NCBI RefSeq assembly: GCF_020283565.1
Contig: NC_060060.1
Span: 10,416,001-10,480,000 of the forward strand
DNA length: 64,000 nt
Source of the DNA: Trifolium pratense
Taxonomy: Eukaryota; Streptophyta; Magnoliopsida; Fabales; Fabaceae
Reading direction: 5' to 3'
The position numbers and the translations under genes are program-made. The notes under the pieces were generated by a model. That model worked only from the letters and a program-made list of their open reading frames with translations, searched no databases and was not told the DNA's origin. Positions 1 through 10,639 of this stretch are shown here, in pieces. Positions within the stretch are counted from its first letter, which is position 1. Each line of letters opens with the position of its first letter.

Positions 1-164
1 CTTGCATGCCTAAGAATGTTCGTTTATCTGTGTAGTTTCCTTTCTTTTGGACGTTAGCCCTCTACTATACCAAAAAAAAAACTCTATATTAAAAAAAAGA
101 TTAACAAATTGGTTTCTATCTAGTTTGGTTGCTAAATGGAACCCTGACCAAATTTTATGATTTA

Positions 165-412
165 GGCTCTGTTTGGATTGATGGAATATAATGGAATGAA
201 GCGGAATAGAATAAATTTTCAGTTCCATTGATTGAATATTTTAAAAAGGAGAAGAACAAAATTGAAGGTAAATGGTGGTATTGAATGTAATCCATTTCAT
301 CCTATATTCCATTTCATTCCATTATTATTTTACAAATCCAAACAATGGAACATTATTATACTCCATCTCGTTCCATTCCATTCCATCGCATTTCATCAAT
401 CCAAACATAGTG
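165..412. mobile_element. Tourist-like MITE, about 250 bp
   Basis: The ends are inverted copies: the left reads GGCTCTGTTTGGATTGATGG and the reverse complement of the right reads CACTATGTTTGGATTGATG. The interior is rich in TTCCATT/GGAATG units and could fold back. The TGTTTGG-type end is common among PIF/Harbinger-derived MITEs. No clean 3-bp TSD is visible, so the class is tentative. It has no coding capacity. Confidence 0.6.
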
Positions 413-517
413 ACACAAATTTTGGTCACTAAAAGCGAATTTTTTTAGAAGTGTGAGGCCGCAACTATGAATTATTCTTATAAGTTTGGCAAATTTTTCT
501 AGTGTTTATGCCTTTTG

Positions 518-700
518 GTAAACCAAAGGTATCTTCCGCGCGTAATTACAGAGACTAATCCCCTCGAGATAACTGAGATCCATTTAAGGGGTTGACCTCT
601 CCCAACAAATGTTTTTCCATACGCATCGACCGGGAATCGAACCCAGGACCAAATGGTTAAAGGACCCAAGTATCTACCACTTGTGCCACACTATGTTCGT
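518..700 (-). mobile_element. tRNA-derived SINE (legume type)
   Basis: On the minus strand it starts with a tRNA-like head: an A-box-like GTGGCACAAGTGGTAGA and a B box GGGTTCGATTCCC. The body follows, with CAACCCCTTAAATGGATCTC and CGAGGGGATTAGTCTCTG, which are familiar from legume SINEs. A near-perfect 17-bp TSD beginning TAGTGTTTATGC flanks it (500-517 and 701-717). The B box is intact, but a functional tRNA gene is excluded because there is no acceptor stem. Confidence 0.8.
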
Positions 701-794
701 TAGTGTTTATGCTTTTGAAGTATGGCAGAATTCTATTTTAGTTGAACCTATATTGGTTCAAATATTTGGTGGAATAAACTGTTTTTTATTAGTT

Positions 795-914
795 ACTCCC
801 TCCGGTCCAATATATAAAGAACACTTTGGAGAAAAAAAATGGTTCTTTTAATAAGAAACAATCTTTAAATTTATTATTTATTAAATAGATAATCTCTTGT
901 ATACCCTTATTAAA
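795..914. mobile_element. Left end of a Stowaway-type MITE
   Basis: The sequence ACTCCCTCCGGTCCAATATA is the classic plant Stowaway (Tc1/mariner MITE) terminus, next to a TA-like site. The matching right terminus was not found. A MULE starting at 915 was inserted into or next to its interior, so this copy is interrupted or truncated. Confidence 0.5.
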
Positions 915-1674
915 GAGAAACTCTTCTATAGGCACGAATACAACACATCAACTATAGGCACAACAAATAAAAATTGGACACGTGTCATTTCAATTATAAA
1001 AAAAAAAGAAAAAATAATAATGAGCCTGTTTCTCTCTTTCAATCGTTTCCGGCGAGCGCTCCTCCATATTCCGCCGCCATGGTTCTTTGGACAAAGCTCT
1101 TGCTCTGAGATCGATGCTCGTGTTGGTGTGCCGACGTTCCTGTTTGTTTCTCCCTCTAAGAACATTAACAAAACTTGCAAAGTCGGTCGGATCTGGGACT
1201 GAACTTCACCAATATCCAAGCCTTCATCGACCCACTATTTCTGGTACTCGGTCTAGGAGGCAAGTTTGCGTTGTGGTCTTTGTGGAGTTACGGTGGTCTT
1301 CAAGCTTGGGTGACTAATTGTGGTGGATCTACAGAATTTTGGTGTTAGAATTTTAAATTAATTACTAAATTAAATCAACCTTTATAATAGTCTGTTAACA
1401 AAATTTACGGTCAATGTTTTGTCATGATAATTTTCCTAGAAATTAATGGAAATGGACTTATATGAAGGTTTTATCTTCAGATTTGTTGAGATTCAAGCAG
1501 AGTGACAATGGAAGTAAGTTTAGGAGGAGTTGGTAACCATGAGAGAGAGAATAGAGTGTTGGTAAATGAGCTACAAATATTTATTTTTTTATAAATATAT
1601 TAGTCAGGGGTCATATTCTTATTTGTGGTGCCTAAAACTGATGTGTTATATATGTGCCTATAAAAGAGTTTCTC
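915..1674. mobile_element. Mutator-like element, 760 bp, possible Pack-MULE
   Basis: Terminal inverted repeats of about 55 bp start GAGAAACTCTTCTATAGGC on the left and GAGAAACTCTTTTATAGGC on the right (reverse complement). A perfect 9-bp TSD, CTTATTAAA, lies at 906-914 and 1675-1683; 9 bp is diagnostic of the Mutator superfamily. The middle (about 1040-1320) is clearly more GC-rich than the flanks and looks like transduplicated exon sequence, with short ORFs on both strands but no recognisable domain. There is no transposase, so it is non-autonomous. Confidence 0.85.
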
Positions 1675-1683
1675 CTTATTAAA

Positions 1684-3751
1684 TTGTATAAAATGCAATA
1701 TATTCTAATGTTATTCATTAATTACACAGACACGTTCCCAAGATTAGTTTTGGAATAACACATAAAATTTTAAAATTTTTAATAAAAAAATTAAGCCTCC
1801 TTAATTTGTGTGTGTGTTTTTTTTTTTCCTCAATGTATTCCTTATATATTGAAATTAGCATGAATGAACAGCAAATGATTATTGTGAATAACATGAAGAG
1901 TAGATAATTATTTTTTTGGATATGTACTTTGTTGTGACCAAGATCGATTTGTAACTCTTTATGTTCATAACATTCTTGATATTTTTTAAGTGTCTTGTGT
2001 GTATTATAAATATATTTGAGAGTCTTAACAAGCGAAACCAACAACTTGGTGCTCTTGAAAATATGAGAGCACCGTACACCCTAAAAATGTTCAAAGTCAC
2101 AAATAATCAATTTTGATGTTATCACTACATACATAGTAGGATGTGTTGAAGCTCGAAATATTTATTATCTTGTTGGCATGTTCTCCAGATGAATTGGAGC
2201 ATAAATAAATATCAACAGAATATTTTATGGGTCTTGTTAACATGTGCATATAGGGCACATGATAAGGTATCTTAATATAGAAATTTAACATTTAATGATA
2301 CAAGATATTTAATGCTTGAAAAGTTAAAATGTACAAAATTTAAGGCATAATTTCTATTTTTACTACCTTAACATGTGCCATATATGCACATGTTAACATT
2401 CTCCATATTTTATTTGCTCGAAAAAATAAAAATCTTATTTAAATACAATCTGACCAACATATATTTTTACACTGTATATTATTATATGTAATATATTTTT
2501 CGTATTTAATTTGTATATTAAAAAAAATTGTGGCCTCCCTAAACTATTTTTTCTGGTTCCACCACCAATGATTACATATCAAAAGTAGACATTAATATGT
2601 TGATGATTTAATAATAGTCTATGAATGAATTGATTTATTTTGTGTTTCAAAGTATGATGACATTGACAACTCAAGCACATAGGCCCAACCCAATGTCAAA
2701 TTAGGAGCAAGGAAGAGAAGGGAAGCATGAGCCAAAATTGGTCCTACATTTATTCAATGATAAATACTGCACACATCCACACATTCAAATTATTGGTCGT
2801 TTTCCGATTAAAATCTTAGCTAATCAGAAGGATTTTTGCCGTGGACACATCTTCACACGGTGGTTAGCGATGCTTAAATCAATATTTGCATGAAGTGATA
2901 GGTTTGTGAGAGTAAGAATAAAAAACTTGTTTTTCTGCATGTTGGAATAAATGCTAAGAAATCATGATTAGCTAGCAGTAAATGTCAATCATTTTGATGT
3001 CGATTTCAGCTTCCATGATCGTTGAGTAATAGTGTGTGGATCTAGGGCAGTATGTAATTGGGCAGAACTCAAGATCAAAATAAAAAACAATACATGTTTT
3101 TTTTAAACCGTTGGACCAAGATCAAACAATCATCGATGTATACGTGTTTACAAAAATATCATAGAATCCAGTTTTGTAAGATATAGACATAAAAAAACAG
3201 AAACCATTACCCAACAAAGGACATTGTTGAAACAACAATTGGCTATAGTCAGCAATGCAAATTGTAAAGAATGGTTGTCTCCCTTTGGATGAACAAAAAC
3301 GAGAGTAGGAGCGGTTTAGGGATCAAAAGATGAAAGTATGAAAACGAGTGGGGATGGGAAATGGGCACCACTCTTTGTGTCAGACAAAGATACATTAACT
3401 TCAATTTCATCTTCATCACCAAGCACCGTCCATATTCATCTCATTTCAAACACACACCCCTCCTTAATTATTGTCTTTGAATTTGAAATAATTTTAAGGT
3501 AGAGCCCACATAGGATCCGAAGGTTGGGTTAATGTTGTCTCAATCTTAAGTGGTTGGCTTAGGCCATTCCTATTTGAAACATTGCCACTATGGAGGCACG
3601 TGGAGAGAAGAAAAATAGTATCTAGATCAGCCGCCGTAATCATTCACGCAGTTTATGCATTTTTTAATTTCAATCATTCATTTGCGATCAGACATACTCG
3701 AATGTTGACTAAGATCAAACAGTTGAGAAATGTAACCGCGTCAATGTAGTT
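1684..3751. other. Gene-free stretch
   Basis: No supported gene was found; ORFs are short and AT-driven. The only structure noted is a 33-bp inverted repeat pair at 2237-2269 and 2364-2396, built on GTTAACATGTGCATATA, with a loop of about 95 bp. It may be a degenerate small MITE. Confidence 0.5.
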
Positions 3752-3756
3752 ACATC

Positions 3757-4043
3757 TGTTAAAAAGTTTCACATCGGTTGCGAGAAGGCCTAAATAAGTG
3801 TTTATAAAACTAGAGACAATTATCACCTTACAAACCGGTTTTGTAAGGATGAGTTAGACTCATAACTCAATTCTAAGATGGTATCAGAGTCTCTCCACGA
3901 TCCGTTGGGTCACCTGTTATATGTTAAGAAGTTTCACATATCTTGCGAGAAGGCTTGAATAAATATTTATAAAACTAAAGACAATCATCACCTTACAAGC
4001 CAGTTTTATAAGGATGAATTAGGTCCATAACTCAATTCTAAGA
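3757..4043 (+). mobile_element. TRIM (miniature LTR retrotransposon), 287 bp
   Basis: Two direct repeats of 122 bp each (3757-3878 and 3922-4043) both begin TGTTAA(A/G)AAGTTTCACAT and end with TTCTAAGA. Immediately after the first is TGGTATCAGAG (3879-3889), the primer-binding site for initiator methionine tRNA. The internal region is only 43 bp, and near-identical 5-bp flanks (ACATC and ACATT) look like an aged TSD. These are the defining parts of a terminal-repeat retrotransposon in miniature. It has no coding capacity and depends on proteins in trans. The repeats have diverged noticeably, so it is old. Confidence 0.8.
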
Positions 4044-4048
4044 ACATT

Positions 4049-6008
4049 ACCAAATCTAATTCCTAGCATTAGATGAATGTAGCATTTGCTGCGCAGCAAT
4101 TACCGTTGGGGATATTGTTCTTTTGTCATAACATTGGTGGATGCATTTATTGATTGCTTTTACCCAAGGTCATGTGTTTTTTTCTTTTATAGGGAATCAA
4201 ACGATATTCATTTTAGAGATGTATTTAAAACATTAACACAGTGTGTTGGGTGATTTTTCATCCACACTTCAAAATCAACACAAATATCCAAACAAACTAA
4301 ATGTTGCACATGACATTTACTTTTGTTATGTCTCAGAAATCAAAATAAGGCTAGCAAAAAGGGAAATGAACACTTTTAGTGTACTATATGTTAAATAGTG
4401 TTCTCGAGTATTTGTTAAATTTTTTTTTAAAACTTGGTATCTGGCTCTAATATCGACTAATTTAAGGGGACTAATTCCACCGCTATTTGTTAAACATATT
4501 AAAAAAATGATAAAATTAATAGGAAAGATAATTTTTTTTGCATCTTTAAGATATTAACTTGAGTTTGGTAGTAGGTAAATATTCAATGTCAAAAGCTCAA
4601 ATTGTAGGATTAATTTAAATCATATATAGATAGTATGTAAATACATCTATAAATACTTTATGAGTCTTACAACATTTCTTAACTCTAATAAGCCCTTAAA
4701 ATCGACTCACCTAAATTTTTCATGTACAAATCAAATCCTACCAAAACATAGTAAATACTAAATATCAAATAAAAACACTCCTTCCTTTCCCCATCCGTAC
4801 CAACTATCAAACTCATGTTTCCTTCACTAAAAGATCAGCACCACTAATGTGGATGGAGGAGATGCTCCCTCAAATGTTTACAAATGAAGCAAAGACAAAA
4901 CCACTGACCAGAAATATACAAAATATCAACTACATATTGCATTACCCAACAAGCAAGATTAGCATTTTCAAAGTTGAAGCCAAGAAGGTGCGAAGAAGTT
5001 GACAAGTAAACAACAAAATTTAGAGCGGTAACATGAAGTCCTTTAATTCCATGCACCTTGGTCGTACGGAACCATTGGAGTTGGGACTTGTATAGGGCCC
5101 AATCACGTGGTCCATCTTTCCTCCTTAGTCACCGACTTTTAATTCCATATTTGCCCTTAGTTCTGTTTTTTTTTTTTTTACAACGGAGTCGGTGAGAATC
5201 GAATCTAAAACATTATGCATACTATTCAAATTCTTTGTCACTAGACAAAACCTAGTGGTTTTACCCTTGTTCAGTGGTTTTAAATCTCAATAAAGTCTTT
5301 CTTTTCATTTTGTAGTGACAAAAATTTGATTTTATAAAATTCATTTTAGTAGTATAAATAAATAAGTTGAATGTAACACAATATATGTTTGTATATATGA
5401 ATTTTGTCTCCTCTAAAGTGAGTGATTTACTTTAGAGTAGAAAGTAAATAATTGTTCGTAACAGTACTCAAGTTTTACCGACCATGACGAAAGGGAGAGA
5501 GGTGGGGGTACCTACAAAAAACGCTCCAACATCTAAATCAGTATATGCTTGAGATGAAGGTAGAGGTTATAATCATACCTACTTTTTGAGGTTGTGAAAC
5601 GTTGTATATATATGCCAATTGATGTGGCATTGGGTCGATGAATATGACGTTGGGCTTGATCTAGCCCAAAATACAGTCCAAAACACTAATATTAACCGTT
5701 AATTAATAAATCAAATGTAGATGTTATACATACATGATCTTAACAAATCATGGGTTGCCACAATTAAAATCCTTGATTTTCTCACTTTAGATTCAAATCA
5801 TGTATACATATATGTAAAAATCAATCAAAAGTTAATCTTATCTAATGGTAGCTTTAGATAAGATTGAAACAAAAAATCAATCAAAAATTCATATATTCTT
5901 TTTATTCAAATCAAGTTATCTCTCACATGTAGATATAGACAAATGTTTTAGATTAACTCAAGGCCCAATCGTTCATTGCCTCGATGCCCATTTTCCTATA
6001 AGGATCCA
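4049..6008. other. Gene-free stretch with a SINE remnant
   Basis: No gene is supported. Apart from the SINE-like unit near 5167-5260 it is AT-rich unique or decayed sequence. Confidence 0.5.
5167..5262 (-). mobile_element. SINE-like, minus strand
   Basis: The minus strand has a B-box-like AGATTCGATTCTCACC preceded by an A-box-like TTGTCTAGTGACAAAG. A T run at 5168-5179 would be its poly(A) tail. Flanks CCCTTAGTTCTG and CCCTTGTTCAG resemble an imperfect TSD. The copy is degenerate. Confidence 0.45.
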
Positions 6009-6107
6009 ATCCAACAAGAAAATTGCTTTTTTCCCCCATTGTTTCCTCCAAAGCCCCCCCAAAGTGACCATTTTGACCCTATAAATGCGTTTGAACTCTA
6101 GAATCCG

Positions 6108-6423
6108 AAATTTGTTTGTTATGGTCCATACAATCTGAAATCAGTTTAAACAAGCAATTGGCTGGTTATGCCTGCCTTGTACGTGATGTTTTGCCCAGGA
6201 AAACCTGGGTTTTGACTGTACAATCCGAACGTCCTTATTTTTAACGGTTTTGGAGTATGGAAGCCGAAACTTGTTTGATATGGACCATACAATTCGAAAC
6301 CAGTTTAAACAAGTCATTGACTGGCTATGCCTGACTTGAACATCGTTGATGATTTGCCCAGGAAAACTTGATTTTGGACTGTACAATCCGAAATGCTTTG
6401 ATTTTTAAAATTTTGCATCATTT
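6108..6423. repeat. Two degenerate 157-bp tandem units
   Basis: Two consecutive copies starting at about 6108 and 6265 share GTTTAAACAAG, GGCTATGCCTG-like and TTTGCCCAGGAAAAC segments. Part of the unit (AAAACTTGATTTTGGACTGT) reappears at about 7579, on the other side of the ORF. They lie in the left subterminal region of the MULE. Confidence 0.75.
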
Positions 6424-6790
6424 CGGATTCTACCAACCGGAAACGCTCATATTCGGTGTGTAGGATCCAAATAGAGTCTATATAGCCTATATTTCAGAAG
6501 TTGCACTTTCATAACAACTTGGACACTCAATTGGGAGCTTTGGAGCTATGACGATTTTTTTGGTGTATCGGAGACTTGAAAGCAACGTTTATTCACTCAA
6601 AGAGGGGCGCAATACTCAATCGGAGTCATACAAGAGGTAATAAGCACTTTAAACTGTTAATTTTTTCAATTTTCATGGTTTTATGATCGCAGTCGCGTTT
6701 GACTCATACAATCCGAACCCATTTCGGATCCCACATGCCAAACTGGACAGCTTTTTAAAATTTTGAAATTTATTGTGATAGTTAGGGTTT

Positions 6791-7357
6791 GTGATGGCCG
6801 AACCTCCGTTTGAAATGAAACCGAACATCGATGAACCCGACATTTCACAACCTAATGTAGTTGAACCCGCAAATATTTTGGTTAACACTGCCAATTATTT
6901 TTTTAAGTGTGAAAAGTATAAGGTCCGAGATGAGATGATCGAATGGTGCAAAAAAGAGGCTATAAAAGCTGGATTTACTATGGTGATTGTGAAATCAGAT
7001 ATGGGGCATATCCTTGCAACGGCCTACAACCGCGTTGTAATTTTATTAACTAAACACGAGATTGGCTATTGTGAAACCTATTTTCCACTGCGCGGTCGTC
7101 TACCGTTGGATCCATCTGCACGCATTATGTGTGTTGGTATGGTTCCAAACCATTTTGTGTATGTTAAATTGAAGGTTGGTTGTCCACTGCCTCCAACTTG
7201 TAAGGAATGGAAAAATCAAAGGGCGCCAGAGGCTGAGACTTGGGAGGATACATTTATGGACCAGATGGTTGAGTTTGACGAACTCATGAAGAATGAAAAA
7301 GGTGACATGAAGATGGAAACAAATGAAGATGATCCTGTAGTTGTGAGAGACAAATGA
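6791..7357 (+). CDS. MULE-borne ORF, 188 aa, unknown function
   Basis: This is an uninterrupted 188-residue ORF centred within a MULE with a 9-bp TSD. Residues about 40-70 (EKYKVRDEMIEWCKKEA) resemble the N-terminal segment of plant MULE/FAR1-related proteins. Residues about 105-165 (PLDPSARIMC, NHFVYVKLK, CPLPPTCKEW) resemble the C-terminal part of OTU-like or transposon-associated proteins, where an NHF/NHW segment bears the catalytic His. No upstream catalytic Asp/Cys box is visible, so proteolytic activity cannot be claimed. The C-terminus is acidic. The second ATG codon (6794, MAEPPF) may be the true start, as its context GTGATGGCC is better. It may be a fused transposon remnant or a domesticated protein; the family assignment is inference. 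Confidence 0.6.
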   Translation: MMAEPPFEMKPNIDEPDISQPNVVEPANILVNTANYFFKCEKYKVRDEMIEWCKKEAIKAGFTMVIVKSDMGHILATAYNRVVILLTKHEIGYCETYFPLRGRLPLDPSARIMCVGMVPNHFVYVKLKVGCPLPPTCKEWKNQRAPEAETWEDTFMDQMVEFDELMKNEKGDMKMETNEDDPVVVRDK

Positions 7358-7605
7358 AGATGGAGCCAAATGAAGACGAACTCATTTTGCTTGAATTGTT
7401 TTTAAGTTTGAAGTTGTAATTTACGTTTTAGAGTTTGAAGTTGTGATTTATTTGATTATGTTTGAAGTTATCGTATGTAATGACAATGGTTATTATTTTT
7501 AACTTTTAATTTAGTGCAAAAGAGCAAATTCCGAACATGCATAATGTTGGCCTGTAAAACTGTAAAAAAAATCTGCAGAAAACTTGATTTTGGACTGTAC
7601 ACTTC

Positions 7606-7725
7606 AAACCTGTAATTTTAGTGACCATTTCGGTTCGCAGGATCCAAACCTGTGATTTTCGTGACCATTTCGGTTCGCAGGATCCAAACCTGTGATTTTC
7701 GTGACCATTTCGGTTCGCATAATCC
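7606..7725. repeat. 40-bp unit repeated three times
   Basis: Units at 7606-7645, 7646-7685 and 7686-7725 share AAACCTGTGATTTTCGTGAC followed by CATTTCGGTTCGCA and an ATCC end. Copies two and three are almost identical. The array sits in the right subterminal region of the MULE and probably arose by recent unequal exchange. Confidence 0.9.
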
Positions 7726-7963
7726 GAACATAATTGGTTTTGGATTGTAGACTCCAAACCAATGTATAAGCACAATTTTCGCGCCCCCCCAAAACGTGTT
7801 CCCATCTATAATTGGCTTGTTTCGGATCCCACGAACCACACATAATATATTTCGGATCCTAGGATCCATTGCTTCCTAAACCCCCCAAATTCAAGGTTAT
7901 TTTGGGATTTTTGGGGGGTTTAAGAGGAACATGGGGGCGAAAAAAGCAATTTTCATCCAACAA

Positions 7964-8900
7964 ATGCCAATCTCCAAACCTTGAATCTTCTCTAATTCGT
8001 AACGCCTTCCAACGACTATCGGATCGGGATATTGAAGAACACCGTTCGTAACAGCTCTTCCATTATTTTCCACACTCTATTGTGACCATATAAATATATC
8101 CTTCCACGGAGTAACAAATATTGCTTCAATTCAGCCAACTATCACAATCATTTAGATCACATAGTATAGACTAATTTTTTCAAAATATTATTACGAGCTC
8201 TCACAACAAAGTTTACTCTGTTTTCAAACACAAATAACTGTATTTGAATCCAGTCCAACAATAATGTGCCTCGAGCCCTCTTTAGTTCTATTACTAGTGG
8301 AGCATACAATACAATATTATTAGATTATTATTATTAATTAATTTGTGTCAGTTTTATCTTCCTGCAAACCCATACACGCATTGCATGCATATCCTATTAT
8401 CCTTTTCCAAATTCCAATAAAATTTAATCTTCATAAAAAAGGAAGGAAAAAAAAAATATCTCTGCCATATATGCCATTGAAATTTGAAATACATACTGAA
8501 AAGAATCACCTTCACACTCACACACATTGCATTTGCTCCTTTCTCTGTTTACTCTGTTTTTAAACACTCATATCATGCGCTTTTCATTTTCACATTCCCT
8601 TCCACGAAGCGGTGCTAAAACGACACAATCACTTTAGCTGGTAACAAAACGACAACACCTGCAATTGCTACCCTGCCAATAATACGATACTGTATTGTGC
8701 TGTCCTATACCACCCGCATCTTCTCATTGGTTGCAGCCTCACATTTCAATTTAAAATGCACATTATAGGTATATCTGATTCTGTGCACTCACAAACACAC
8801 GTGCACATGGTAACTTGGATCATCTCAAACAATTCATCATAACATAAACTAGTACTAGTAAAATGAATCAAGTATACAAAATCACATAAGACGCAATTAT
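7964..8900. other. Gene-free stretch
   Basis: No gene is supported. The 60- and 72-codon ORFs here lack any recognisable composition or partner exon. Confidence 0.5.
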
Positions 8901-8913
8901 ATGTAGTGTAGAT

Positions 8914-9048
8914 TGGGTTGAATTGGTAGCTCGGTTGGTTAAGCTAGTTGAGTTAAGGATTAAGAGCAGAGGTTCATGGTTCAAGTCGAGAAAAAATTAA
9001 TATAACATTGTAATACTAACAACTAACTTGCTTATAACAAATAAAAAA
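8914..9048 (+). mobile_element. tRNA-derived SINE, 135 bp
   Basis: An A box (TTGGTAGCTCGGTTGG) and a B box (GGTTCATGGTTCAAGTCGAG) are spaced as in tRNA-derived SINEs, and the 3' end is A-rich. A perfect 13-bp TSD ATGTAGTGTAGAT flanks the unit (8901-8913 and 9049-9061), so it is a bona fide retroposition rather than a chance match. Confidence 0.82.
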
Positions 9049-9297
9049 ATGTAGTGTAGATCATAAAAAAATTCAACCGTTGATCATTTATTTTGAACTT
9101 ACTATAATTTTGTAGTATACATATAAAGATAGAAATTAGCATGATCATAATAATAAAATGTAAAATTAAACCTTTTCAAACTATTTTGTGCACTTTGTTT
9201 CCTATTACAACACGTTTCCCCAACTCAAAAGTAAAACCTGAGATCTTAAAAAAAAAGTTAAAAAAAATTAAAAAGGGAAAATTAAAGTATTACTATA

Positions 9298-10503
9298 TCA
9301 TGACCGGGAAACTGACTGAGCTAGTTTCTCAATTTTTTCCACAAGCTCCGGCGACAGCTTCTTAACCGGTTTCCTTTCCTTTTCGGGTCGAAAATCGAAA
9401 CCCAAAGCTTCGGATACTTCTTCGGAGCTCCATCCGGCTTTTCGGAGCGAATCCGAAAACTTATCCGTTTTCAATAACAAAGCATCTAACAAAGCTTGAT
9501 TATCCAAAACCACCATTTCACCTTCAAAGAATCCAGAAGCTGAAACTTGAACCATTTCTGTTATATCCGGTTCGCTCCATCCACCCGCTTTCAAAACCGA
9601 CCCGATTTTCCCTATGTATTCATCAACCCACCCTGGAATAACACTCCGTGGTGGAATATCGAAAAATCTCTCCGGCGAAGATGAATCCGACGATAAAGAG
9701 TTTCTCCGGCGACGATCTGTAGCGGCTTCTGTCCAAAACTCCACCCACCTTGGCGTCCTCCCTCCGGCATCGAGACTCCTCCGTGAGAAAACCGTTAAAG
9801 AACCCGCGGATTTCTCGCTAACGGATCTCTGTTTCATGAGAATCTTCGGATCGGATGATTCAGAGCTTCGAAAGAGTGATTCACGTTGAAAGAAATCAGA
9901 GAGATCAAAACCGCAACAGAAGATTCTATTCTCATCGACGTAGAAAATTGGATTTCCAGCGAGTGAAGGATTTGAAGGAATGTAGCAATGGTTGAAAATT
10001 GGAATCAGTAATGGAGCTTTCTTCAAAGCATTTCTCGCAACTCGCAATGCTTTTTCCGGTTCGGAAGGTCTTAATCCCCAAGATTTCGACCAGAAAGCAT
10101 TCCTTGCGATCTGAAACGAAATCGCCGCGATCGGAAGGTCTAACGACGCTCGGAGACGAAGCCGAGCGCCGTTAGATCGCCAGTCAGGAAATCCAGGTCC
10201 GATTGGCATACCGGCGGCGAGAATTGCACGGAGGTCCGGTGGAAAAACGAAACCGAACTCTGCTTCTGCACGTGCGAATTCAGCGTCGGAGAGACCGGGT
10301 TGAACTTCTACGCCGGAGTTATGGAGCTGTGTTATGACTTTATCAACAACTGAAGAAAATGAGAATAAACTGTTACTGTTACGTTCTGGGAAAGATGAAG
10401 AAGTGGTTGATGATGAAGATGAAGCGGCTCGAGCTGATAGACGGCGTAGACCGGCTATGTGAGCCGGGTTTAAACCGGTCATTCTCCGGTCTACGTCGAC
10501 CAT
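9298..10503 (-). CDS. SMI1/KNR4 (SUKH)-like protein, 401 aa
   Basis: This single-exon gene starts at the ATG at 10503 and stops at 9298. Residues about 52-150 hold a SUKH-like region: a helix, then [20 protein letters not shown], then [18 protein letters not shown], the typical knob of the SMI1/KNR4 superfamily. A second conserved stretch has [17 protein letters not shown] (about 205-221). The C-terminal third contains [20 protein letters not shown] and a related [15 protein letters not shown] segment, which look like two short helical repeats. A Ser-rich low-complexity tract (28-52) follows the conserved N-terminus. Plants have a small family of such uncharacterised proteins. In yeast SMI1/KNR4 links to cell-wall signalling, but a plant role is not established. 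Codon use is GC-richer than the flanks, as expected for a live gene. No signal peptide or membrane segment is seen. Confidence 0.9.
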   Translation of the reverse strand: MVDVDRRMTGLNPAHIAGLRRLSARAASSSSSTTSSSFPERNSNSLFSFSSVVDKVITQLHNSGVEVQPGLSDAEFARAEAEFGFVFPPDLRAILAAGMPIGPGFPDWRSNGARLRLRASLDLPIAAISFQIARNAFWSKSWGLRPSEPEKALRVARNALKKAPLLIPIFNHCYIPSNPSLAGNPIFYVDENRIFCCGFDLSDFFQRESLFRSSESSDPKILMKQRSVSEKSAGSLTVFSRRSLDAGGRTPRWVEFWTEAATDRRRRNSLSSDSSSPERFFDIPPRSVIPGWVDEYIGKIGSVLKAGGWSEPDITEMVQVSASGFFEGEMVVLDNQALLDALLLKTDKFSDSLRKAGWSSEEVSEALGFDFRPEKERKPVKKLSPELVEKIEKLAQSVSRS

Positions 10504-10630
10504 TTTTTTTTATTTATTTATTTAATTTGTGTTTTGGTGCGTATCAGGAAGGTGAAGATGAGTGGTGAGTTTTGTGGAGTTTAGAGACAGAGACAGAGAG
10601 GGACTTTTGCTTGTACACAAACCTTGTTGA

Positions 10631-10636
10631 TTTATA
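10631..10636 (-). promoter_or_regulatory. TATA box for the SMI1-like gene
   Basis: The minus strand reads ATGCTATAAATCAAC about 130 nt upstream of the ATG at 10503. Between them lies a GA/CT-rich leader (AGAGACAGAGACAGAGAG on the plus strand), typical of a plant 5' UTR. Confidence 0.6.
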
Positions 10637-10639
10637 GCA

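Larger units (their letters stand above)
6018..7954. mobile_element. Mutator-like element, 1937 bp, with internal ORF
   Basis: Ends are inverted repeats of about 60 bp: left GAAAATTGCTTTTTTCCCCC, and right (reverse complement) GAAAATTGCTTTTTTCGCCC, followed on both sides by CCTC and C-run blocks. A perfect 9-bp TSD ATCCAACAA is present at 6009-6017 and 7955-7963. Inside are two 157-bp degenerate tandem units (6108-6423), an intact 188-codon ORF (6791-7357) and a 40-bp by 3 tandem array (7606-7725). ATCCGAA-like motifs recur in both subterminal regions, plausible transposase-binding repeats. There is no full MURA transposase, so mobility would depend on another element. Confidence 0.88.

Noticed and set aside
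624..696. Possible tRNA gene on the minus strand
   Set aside because: A and B boxes are present but no acceptor stem; body and TSD show it is a SINE.
7604..7869. Overlapping minus-strand ORFs with repeated RNGHENHRFGSCEPKW-type units
   Set aside because: These arise from the 40-bp tandem repeat; three frames are open at once, so coding is unlikely.
9614..9889. 91-codon plus-strand ORF
   Set aside because: Shadow of the SMI1-like gene on the other strand.
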